DNA from: Streptomyces rubellomurinus
GTDB taxonomy: Bacteria > Actinomycetota > Actinomycetes > Streptomycetales > Streptomycetaceae
Reading direction: 5' to 3'
Assembly: GCF_000961885.1 (NCBI RefSeq)
Contig: NZ_JZKH01000146.1
Location: forward strand, 1-12,803
DNA length: 12,803 nt
A program made the position numbers and the translations under genes. Positions 1 to 5,038 of this stretch are shown here, in pieces. The notes under the pieces were generated by a model that was not told where the DNA came from, did not search any database, and worked only from the letters and a program-made list of their open reading frames with translations. The first letter of the stretch is position 1. Each line of letters begins with the position of its first letter.

Positions 1-45
1 CCGACGTCCCCCACCCCGACGTCCCCCACCCCGACGTCCCCGACG
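1..45 (+). repeat. 15-bp tandem repeat in the surface-protein stalk
   Basis: Two exact copies of CCGACGTCCCCCACC (1-15 and 16-30) are followed by a diverging third copy. They encode PTSPT pentapeptides of the extracellular stalk. The array probably continues to the left of the window. It is expected to vary in copy number between strains without shifting frame. Confidence 0.8.
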
Positions 46-315
46 CCCACCTCGCCGTCGCCGACCTCGCCCGGGCCCACCTCGCCGTCGCCGACCGCGA
101 GCACCACCTCGCCCTCGGCGAGTTCGAGCACGTCCGGCGCCGGCCCGGCCCCGACCAGCCACCACCCGAGCGGCCACCACACCGGTGGCGGCGGTGAGCT
201 GCCCTCCACCGGCGCGGGCAACGCCCCGGTGGTGTTCGGCCTCGCGGGTGCCGCCCTGCTCGGCCTCGGCGGTCTGGCCGTCCTGGCCGCCCGCCGCCGC
301 GGTCGCCACGGCTGA
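1..315 (+). CDS. C-terminal end of an LPXTG-type, sortase-anchored surface protein (5' partial)
   Basis: The frame is open from the first base of the window, so the start lies outside it. About 104 residues are visible. The first ~30 are a Pro/Thr/Ser-rich stalk built on a 15-base DNA repeat (PTSPT units). A His/Ser-rich stretch follows. The C-terminus is a textbook cell-wall sorting signal: LPSTG at residues 68-72, a hydrophobic segment (VVFGLAGAALLGLGGLAVLAA) and a positive tail RRRGRHG before TGA. Known for the family: sortase cleaves between Thr and Gly of LPXTG and links the protein to peptidoglycan. Streptomycete class E sortases are best known for LAXTG, but LPXTG substrates also occur. 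The functional N-terminal domain is not visible, so its activity cannot be stated. The Thr/Pro stalk is a plausible O-glycosylation target (inference). Confidence 0.88.
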   Translation, partial: PTSPTPTSPTPTSPTPTSPSPTSPGPTSPSPTASTTSPSASSSTSGAGPAPTSHHPSGHHTGGGGELPSTGAGNAPVVFGLAGAALLGLGGLAVLAARRRGRHG

Positions 316-332
316 CCGCCCGGTTGACGGCC

Positions 333-375
333 CGAAGGCCGCCCGCGTCGCTGCTTGCGACGCGGGCGGCCTTCG
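333..375. terminator. Hairpin between convergent surface-protein gene and kynU
   Basis: A perfect 19-bp inverted repeat (arms 333-351 and 357-375) encloses the 5-base loop TGCTT. It lies 18 bases after the stop of the plus-strand surface-protein gene and 22 bases beyond the kynU stop at 397. There is no T tract, which is usual for streptomycete terminators. The position and symmetry fit a bidirectional terminator. Confidence 0.85.
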
Positions 376-396
376 CCGGGTTCGGGCCCGGGCCGG

Positions 397-1677
397 TCAG
401 GTCACCTCGCCCCGGCGGGAGAAGTGCTCCGCCTGCCACTCGCCGCTCGCCAACACCTCGGCCAAGTGCCGGGCGGCGTCCCAGACTTCGGTGTACGACA
501 GGTAGAGCGGCGTGAAGCCGAAGCGCATCAGGTCCGGCGCGCGGAAGTCGCCGATCACCCCGCGCGCGATGAGCGCCTGCACGACCGGGTACCCGTCCGC
601 GTGCCGCAGCGCGACCTGGCTGCCGCGGCGGGCGTGCTCGCGCGGGGTGACCACCTCGATGCCGTCCAGGCCCTCGACGAGCGAGACGAACAGGTCGGTC
701 AGCGCCAGGCTCTTGGCCCGCACCGCGCCGAGGTCGGCCCGCTCCCAGACGTCCAGCGAGGAGTCCAGCGCGGCCTGGCCGAGCAGCGAGGGCGAGCTGG
801 TCAGGAACCGCCCGATGCCCGGCTTCGGCTCGTACCCGGGCTCGAAGGCGAACGGGCGGGCGTGGCCGAACCAGCCGCTCAGCGGCTGCACCGGGCCGGC
901 CGCCAGGTGCCGCTCGGCGACGTACAGGAAGGCCGGCGCGCCGGGGCCGCCGTTCAGGTACTTGTAGGTGCAGCCGATCGCGAAGTCGGCGTTCGCGGCG
1001 CCGAGTTCGACCGGCAGGGCGCCCACCGAGTGGCACACGTCCCAGATCATCAGCGCGCCCGCGGCCTGCACCCGGGCGGTGATGCCGGGCATGTCCAGCA
1101 GCTCGCCGGTGCGGTAGTCCACGTGCGAGAGGACGACCGCGGCGACGTCCCCGTCCAGGTGCGCGTCCAGCTCCTCCGGGCGGATCAGCAGGCTGCGGCC
1201 GCCGTCGACCAGGCCGGTGACGCCCTCGGCGATGTACAGGTCGGTGGGGAAGGCCTCGCCGTCGCCGAGCACGGTGCGCCGGCCCGGGCGCAGCCGCAGC
1301 GCGGCCGACAGCACCTTGAACAGGTTGACCGAGGTGGTGTCGCAGACGATCACCTCCGCCGGGTCTGCGCCGATCAGCGGCGCGATCCGCCGGCCCAGCC
1401 GGTACGGCTGCTCGAACCAGCCGGCGTCGTTCCAGCTGCGGATCAGCTCGTGGCCCCACTCCCGCTCGACGACCTGCCGCACCCGCTCCGGGGTGCGCAC
1501 CGGGAGGGCGCCCAGCGAGTTGCCGTCCAGGTAGATCACCCCCGGCGGCAGGGCGAACTCCGTGCGGAACGCCGCCAGCGGGTCGGCGGCGTCCAGCGCC
1601 GCGCACTGCTCGCGCGTGAGCGCGCCCGTGCTGCTGCCCGTGCCCGTGTCCGTACCCGTGTCCGTGATCATGCTCAT
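397..1677 (-). CDS. kynU: Kynureninase
   Basis: A PLP-dependent enzyme of 426 residues that cleaves L-kynurenine to anthranilate and L-alanine; cytosolic, in the tryptophan kynurenine pathway. Length is close to the bacterial family (about 415-430). Visible signatures are YLDGNSLGALP at 49-59, the FPTD motif at 143-146, WDVCHSVGALPVELG around 212-226 with a cofactor-contacting Asp213, and CTYKYLNGGPGAP at 236-248, in which Lys239 should form the PLP Schiff base after the family-conserved Tyr. ATG at 1677 is preceded by GGAGGT with a 10-base spacer. A second in-frame ATG at 1671 has GAAGGG six bases upstream, so the start could be either. The extreme N-terminus (TDTGTDTGTG) comes from a short DNA repeat and precedes the conserved fold. 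The gene lies 68 bases downstream of kynA and is almost certainly co-transcribed with it. Confidence 0.95.
   Translation of the reverse strand: MSMITDTGTDTGTGSSTGALTREQCAALDAADPLAAFRTEFALPPGVIYLDGNSLGALPVRTPERVRQVVEREWGHELIRSWNDAGWFEQPYRLGRRIAPLIGADPAEVIVCDTTSVNLFKVLSAALRLRPGRRTVLGDGEAFPTDLYIAEGVTGLVDGGRSLLIRPEELDAHLDGDVAAVVLSHVDYRTGELLDMPGITARVQAAGALMIWDVCHSVGALPVELGAANADFAIGCTYKYLNGGPGAPAFLYVAERHLAAGPVQPLSGWFGHARPFAFEPGYEPKPGIGRFLTSSPSLLGQAALDSSLDVWERADLGAVRAKSLALTDLFVSLVEGLDGIEVVTPREHARRGSQVALRHADGYPVVQALIARGVIGDFRAPDLMRFGFTPLYLSYTEVWDAARHLAEVLASGEWQAEHFSRRGEVT
1643..1666. repeat. 12-bp tandem repeat in the 5' end of kynU
   Basis: CCCGTGTCCGTA (1643-1654) is followed by CCCGTGTCCGTG (1655-1666); further degenerate partial copies lie at 1626-1642. 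It encodes the low-complexity TDTGTDTGTG segment of KynU, outside the conserved catalytic fold. Confidence 0.7.
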
Positions 1678-1695
1678 CCCTTCGGCCACCTCCGC

Positions 1696-1743
1696 CGTTC
1701 CGACCGTCGTTCCGACCGCCGTTCCGGCCGTCCCGCCCGTCCC
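1696..1743. repeat. 12-bp degenerate tandem repeat in the kynA-kynU spacer
   Basis: Successive 12-base units CGTTCCGACCGT (1696), CGTTCCGACCGC (1708) and CGTTCCGGCCGT (1720), then a diverged fourth (1732), fill most of the 68 bases between the kynA stop and the kynU start. I see no terminator hairpin in the spacer, consistent with read-through. The frame upstream of kynU is open here, but no usable start supports translation. Confidence 0.7.
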
Positions 1744-1745
1744 GC

Positions 1746-2606
1746 TCACAGCTCGTCCCGGATCGCCCAGAGCTCCGGGAAGACGTCCTGCTCCGCCGAC
1801 CGGCGCAGCCAGGCCAGCCCGCTGGAGCCGCCGGAGCCGGGCTTGCCGCCCATCGTCCGCTTGACCGTGGAGAGGTGCCGCTGGCGCCAGCGGGTGACCC
1901 GCTCGGCGACGTCCAGCAGCGCCTCGCCCAGCGGCTGCAGCCCGGCGAACTCCGGCTCGGTGTACACCCGCCGCCAGGCTGCGGCAACCTCCTCGGACGG
2001 GCGGTGGCGCTCCTCGGACGTCTCCGGGCGCACCGCCAGGCCGCGCCGGGCCAGCAGGGCCAGCGCCTCGTCGTACAGGCCGGGGGAGCGCAGCGTCTCG
2101 GCCAGCTCGGCCCGGACCCGCGGCATGCCGTCGTACATCTTCAGCAGTGCGGCGTTCTTGTTGCCGATCATGAACTCGAGCTGCAGGAAGGCCGAGGACT
2201 GGAAGCCGGAGGCCTCGCCGAACAGCGAGCGGAAGGCGTTGAACTCGCGCGGGGTCATAGTGGCCAGCAGGCCCCAGGACTCCACCAGGACGTCCTGGGT
2301 GTGGGTGCCGCGGCGCAGTGCGGCCAGGGCGGCGGGCAGGTCGTCCGCGCGCAGTGCCTGCCGGGCGATCGTCCACTCGTGGCGCAGCAGGTCGAAGAGC
2401 AGCTCCATCACCTGCGTGGTGATGATGAACGACAGCTCGGCCGGCTCGTCGCTCTTCGGCCGCTGCAGGGCGTGCAGTTCCTCCAGCCGCACGTAGTCCG
2501 CGTACGGGGTGCCCCGGCCCGGCTGGTCGCCCCGTCCGAACGACAGGTTCGGTGTCTCCAGCGCGTCGTGCTCCACCGCGTCGTGCTCCACCGTGTCGTG
2601 CACCAT
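1746..2606 (-). CDS. kynA: Tryptophan 2,3-dioxygenase family protein
   Basis: Heme enzyme of 286 residues expected to open the indole ring of L-tryptophan to N-formylkynurenine, the first and committed step of the pathway; cytosolic and normally tetrameric. Family marks in order: LEELHALQ at 41-48, the substrate-pocket helix SFIITTQVMELLF at 59-71, MTPREFNAFRSLF at 117-129 (Arg126 should bind the substrate carboxylate), ASGFQS at 132-137, WRQRH at 240-244 (His244 as proximal heme ligand) and GSGGSSG at 257-263. Two departures from well-studied enzymes: Thr64 stands where the distal active-site His sits (His55 in Xanthomonas), and Ser258 replaces a conserved Thr. My recollection is that TTQVMEL is common in actinobacterial homologues, so this may be a clade trait. 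ATG 2606 has AGGAGG seven bases upstream; longer in-frame starts lack support and are not conserved sequence. First gene of the operon with kynU. Confidence 0.92.
   Translation of the reverse strand: MVHDTVEHDAVEHDALETPNLSFGRGDQPGRGTPYADYVRLEELHALQRPKSDEPAELSFIITTQVMELLFDLLRHEWTIARQALRADDLPAALAALRRGTHTQDVLVESWGLLATMTPREFNAFRSLFGEASGFQSSAFLQLEFMIGNKNAALLKMYDGMPRVRAELAETLRSPGLYDEALALLARRGLAVRPETSEERHRPSEEVAAAWRRVYTEPEFAGLQPLGEALLDVAERVTRWRQRHLSTVKRTMGGKPGSGGSSGLAWLRRSAEQDVFPELWAIRDEL
2563..2606. repeat. 15-bp tandem repeat at the 5' end of kynA
   Basis: Two exact copies of GCGTCGTGCTCCACC (2563-2577, 2578-2592) and a third imperfect copy (2593-2606) end at the kynA start codon. They encode VHDT-VEHDA-VEHDA, an acidic, His-containing leader ahead of the conserved domain. 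Confidence 0.82.
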
Positions 2607-2821
2607 CCCGGTCCCTCCTGATCCGTCCGGGCTCCGTCGCCCGGGTCGGCGGACCCGCGCGGACGGCCCGGTTCCACCGAGCCCATTGTGCGGCGGTGCC
2701 ACCCCCCGGTTGAATGGTCGACGGACACCGCAACGGCGCTTCGGGCTCTCGTGCGCGAGGCGTTTCGCGGAATCGCTTTGTGAATGAAAAACCGCTGATC
2801 ACCGCCGCCCCGGGAGCCGCC
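2607..2821. promoter_or_regulatory. Divergent promoter/operator region of kynAU and the Lrp-type regulator
   Basis: This 215-base spacer serves two genes transcribed away from each other. For kynA a weak candidate promoter on the minus strand is CACAAT (-10, at 2690-2685) with TTCAAC about 18 bases upstream. Bases 2761-2800 are the least GC-rich part and lie just upstream of the regulator, so they could hold its promoter or Lrp-type sites. I found no clean palindrome there. The shared spacer is where an Lrp-family protein would be expected to bind, by analogy with KynR of Pseudomonas aeruginosa. Confidence 0.4.
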
Positions 2822-3256
2822 ATGGACGCCGTCGACCGCCGCCTGCTGGCCGAGCTGCAGGGCGACGCCCGGCTCTCGTACAACGAACTCTCCCGCCGGG
2901 TCAGCCTGTCCGCACCCGCGGTGGCCGAGCGGGTGCGCCGGCTGGAGGCGGACGGCGTGATCAGCGGCTACCACGCGCACGTGGACCTGACCCGGGCCGG
3001 GCTGCCGATCACCGCCCTGGTGCAGATCCAGTGCTACGGGCCGCGCTGCGTGCTGCGCGACCCGGAGGTGGCGACCTGGCCGGAGGTGCTGCAGCTGCAC
3101 CGGGTCACCGGCGGGGCCTGCTGCGCGCTGCTGGTCGCGGTGCCCACGATGGCCGACTTCGAGGCGCTGTGCGACCGGCTCGGCGGCTACGGGCAGCCGT
3201 CCAGCTCGATGATCCTCTCCAGCCCGGTGCCGTGGCGACCGGTGGTCGCGCCCTGA
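2822..3256 (+). CDS. Lrp/AsnC-family transcriptional regulator, candidate regulator of kynAU
   Basis: 144 residues, the usual size for a stand-alone Lrp/AsnC protein. The N-terminal winged helix-turn-helix is canonical: DAVDRRLLAELQGDARLSYNELSRRV at 2-27, then the recognition helix and wing LSAPAVAERVRRLEADGVISGY at 29-50. The rest (about 60-140) is the RAM-type ligand-binding and oligomerisation domain, including VTGGACCALLVAVPTMADFEAL. ATG 2822 has GGGAG five bases upstream and begins exactly where the family's conserved sequence begins. Earlier in-frame starts (ATG 2714, GTG 2780) would add a non-conserved leader. It is divergent from kynA. Lrp-family KynR controls kyn genes in Pseudomonas aeruginosa from a divergent position, so sensing of tryptophan or kynurenine is a reasonable inference. 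The effector cannot be read from sequence. Confidence 0.9.
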   Translation: MDAVDRRLLAELQGDARLSYNELSRRVSLSAPAVAERVRRLEADGVISGYHAHVDLTRAGLPITALVQIQCYGPRCVLRDPEVATWPEVLQLHRVTGGACCALLVAVPTMADFEALCDRLGGYGQPSSSMILSSPVPWRPVVAP

Positions 3257-3385
3257 GGCTCGGCCCGTCAAGGGCGTATTCCCGATCGACGGCGGATTCG
3301 CCCGGATGGCGGCCCCGGCTCGAACGGGCGCGCGGGGTCGGGTGCCATGGAGGCAGGACTCCCTGCGCGGAAGCGAGGATGCGAC

Positions 3386-3946
3386 ATGTGCCTGAACCGG
3401 AGAGACCTGGGCCTGCTGGCCCTGCGCGGCGCGGTCGGCGGCGTGCTGATCGCGCACGGCACCCAGAAGCTGTTCGGCTGGTTCGGCGGGGGCGGCCTCG
3501 ACGGCACCACCCAGGCGATGGAGCACATGGGCTTCCACCCGGCCCGGCAGAGCGCCATCGCGGCGGGCCTCGGCGAGGCCGGCGGCGGCGCGCTGCTGGT
3601 GGCCGGGCTGGCGACCCCGGCGGCCGGCGCGGTGGTGGCCGGGACGATGGCGGGCGCGGTGTCGGTGCACGCCCCGGCCGGCTTCTTCGCCATGTCCGGC
3701 GGCTACGAGTACCCGGCGTTCCTGGGCGCCACCGGCCTCGCGATCGGCCTGGCCGGCCCCGGGCGGTACTCGCTGGACCACCTGACCGGCCACGCCTTCG
3801 ACCGGCCGTGGGTCGGGCTGCTGTCCTTCGTGGCGAGCGCGGCCGGCGCGTACGGGGTGGTGGCGCGGCGCCGGCACGTGGTGCGGCTGCGCGAGGAGCG
3901 GGCGGCGGTGGAGGCGGACGAGCAGGAGGGCTCGGGGCTGTCCTGA
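3386..3946 (+). CDS. DoxX-family membrane protein
   Basis: 186 residues with about four transmembrane helices, matching the DoxX family. The diagnostic first helix is LALRGAVGGVLIAHGTQKLFGWFGGGG at 11-37 (Arg14, the HGxQKLF motif). Further hydrophobic segments lie at about 56-75, 78-95 and 110-124, with another near 143-160, followed by a charged tail rich in Arg and Glu. DoxX proteins are inner-membrane proteins linked in various bacteria to redox or thiol stress (the mycobacterial DoxX-SseA-SodA complex is the best studied), but the biochemical role here is unknown. ATG 3386 has GCGAGG seven bases upstream and starts close to the first helix. An in-frame ATG at 3347 would add 13 polar residues without a good ribosome site. 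The 130-base gap from the Lrp gene suggests its own promoter. Confidence 0.87.
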   Translation: MCLNRRDLGLLALRGAVGGVLIAHGTQKLFGWFGGGGLDGTTQAMEHMGFHPARQSAIAAGLGEAGGGALLVAGLATPAAGAVVAGTMAGAVSVHAPAGFFAMSGGYEYPAFLGATGLAIGLAGPGRYSLDHLTGHAFDRPWVGLLSFVASAAGAYGVVARRRHVVRLREERAAVEADEQEGSGLS

Positions 3947-4080
3947 GGCCCCTGTCCCGGAGCCCCGTCCCGGCGGTGTCACCTGGAGGGAGCACGCCTG
4001 CTGGCGGCCCGGGCCGGCGGCTCCGAGGGTGGGCGGCAGGGCGCGCCGGGCCGCCGGCGCCGGGAAGGAACGAGGAGCGC

Positions 4081-4713
4081 ATGGACCGCCAGCCGCTCAC
4101 CCGGGCCGGTGCGTCGGCCCGTCCGCCGGCCCCGCCGCGGGTCACCGAACGGCCCCCGGACGCACCGCTGGTGAACCGCCGCCGGGCCGTCGCCGGGGTG
4201 CTGGCGGCGGCCGTGCTCGGCGCGGGTGCGCTGGCCGGCTGCTCCTCCGGCAAGAGCGCGAGCAGCGTCGCCTCCTCGGCCGCGGGCGAGATCGAGAAGG
4301 GCGTGAGCGCCGCGGCCTCCGCCGCGTCCGCGCTGGCCTCGGCGGCGGGCGGGGCGGGGGCGCTGATCTCCTCGGCGCAGGCGGAGGCCTCGGCGGCGGT
4401 GTCGGCGGCCAACTCGGCGGTCGCGGGGATCAAGGGCGGGCTGGACGCCAAGGCGGACGTGGCCGCGGGGGAGGTGTCCACCGGCTCGGACGGGAAGGCG
4501 CAGGTGGAGCTGACCGTCACCAACCACGGGCAGCAGTCGTACCGGTACGTGGTCCAGGTGAACTTCACGGACGACTCCGGCACGGTGCTGGACGCCGTCG
4601 CGGTGACGGTCGACGACCTGGCGGCCGGGCAGAGCGCCAAGGCCACGGCGCGCAGCAACCGTCAGCTGTCGGGCACCGTCAAGGCCGTGGTGGCGAACGC
4701 GATCCGGTACTGA
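4081..4713 (+). CDS. Secreted lipoprotein with FxLYD-like domain
   Basis: 210 residues. A hydrophobic stretch (residues 36-51) ends in the lipobox LAGC, with Cys54 as the lipidated residue, so the mature protein should sit on the outer face of the membrane. Residues 55-115 are low-complexity Ala/Ser, likely an extended or coiled spacer. The C-terminal ~90 residues (VELTVTNHGQQSYRYVVQVNF onward, then GTVLDAVAVTVDDLAAGQSA) resemble FxLYD domains, small beta-sandwich modules found in many Gram-positive lipoproteins with no defined ligand. ATG 4081 has GAGGAG close upstream. However, GTG 4171 (Val31) would give a compact signal starting VNRRRAVAG, closer to a normal lipoprotein leader. The paired arginines before the hydrophobic core could also support Tat export. 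Specific function unknown. Confidence 0.8.
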   Translation: MDRQPLTRAGASARPPAPPRVTERPPDAPLVNRRRAVAGVLAAAVLGAGALAGCSSGKSASSVASSAAGEIEKGVSAAASAASALASAAGGAGALISSAQAEASAAVSAANSAVAGIKGGLDAKADVAAGEVSTGSDGKAQVELTVTNHGQQSYRYVVQVNFTDDSGTVLDAVAVTVDDLAAGQSAKATARSNRQLSGTVKAVVANAIRY

Positions 4714-4783
4714 CGGCGCGGCTCGGCGCGGCAGCGGAACCTTAAGCGCGGCTCAAGGCCCAACGGGACCCCTTGACGGGGGA

Positions 4784-4799
4784 GTTGGTCTAGTCCATT
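4784..4799. promoter_or_regulatory. DasR-responsive element (dre) upstream of chitinase
   Basis: The core TGGTCTAGTCCA (4786-4797) differs at one base from the palindromic core TGGTCTAGACCA of the dre site recognised by the GntR regulator DasR. Streptomycete chitinase promoters typically carry this element. It sits inside the spacer of the candidate promoter (TTGACG at 4773), where bound repressor would block transcription. Known biology: DasR is released by glucosamine-6-phosphate, tying chitinase expression to N-acetylglucosamine uptake. Confidence 0.82.
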
Positions 4800-4826
4800 T
4801 TTATTCCCCAGGTGCAGGGAGCCCCT

Positions 4827-4866
4827 GAACCGGCGTCAACGGCCTCCGGGCCGGGGGCGCCGGTTC
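4827..4866 (+). repeat. Two-tier stem-loop in the chitinase leader
   Basis: Outer arms GAACCGGCG (4827-4835) and CGCCGGTTC (4858-4866) are perfectly complementary. An inner hairpin CGGCC-TCCG-GGCCG lies within the enclosed bases. It would lie near the 5' end of the transcript from the candidate promoter and could stabilise the mRNA or act as an attenuator. Its role is inferred only. Confidence 0.55.
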
Positions 4867-5038
4867 GGCACATCCCGGTGTCCGTCCGTCCAGGCCCGAT
4901 CACGCTCCCCGCCGACTCCACCCAGACGCTCCAGCCCCGACACCCCACCCCTGATCTGTCATGTCCCGGCCGTCCGGCCCCACCACGGACGCGCGCCCCC
5001 GGGGCGACGGAACCCCCACAACCAGGAGTAACGCACCC

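Larger units (their letters stand above)
4714..5038 (+). promoter_or_regulatory. Chitinase upstream region (325 bases without a gene)
   Basis: Contents in order: a weak inverted repeat CCTTAAGC/GCTCAAGG near 4740-4758 that could end the lipoprotein transcript; a candidate -35 TTGACG at 4773-4778 with CATTTT 17 bases later as a possible -10; the DasR-type operator between them; the short AT-rich run to 4805; and a two-tier stem-loop at 4827-4866. If this promoter is used the leader RNA is roughly 230 bases. Short open frames in the leader lack codon bias and ribosome sites. The chitinase ribosome site AGGAG lies at about 5024-5028. Confidence 0.6.

Noticed and set aside
355..2496. A 713-codon plus-strand open frame through the kyn genes
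   Set aside because: It is antisense to kynU and kynA, whose motifs are unmistakable. Its translation has the composition of a shadow frame.
2714..2821. Longer N-terminus for the Lrp-type regulator
   Set aside because: The added 36 residues match no Lrp sequence, and ATG 2822 begins exactly at the conserved domain with its own ribosome site.
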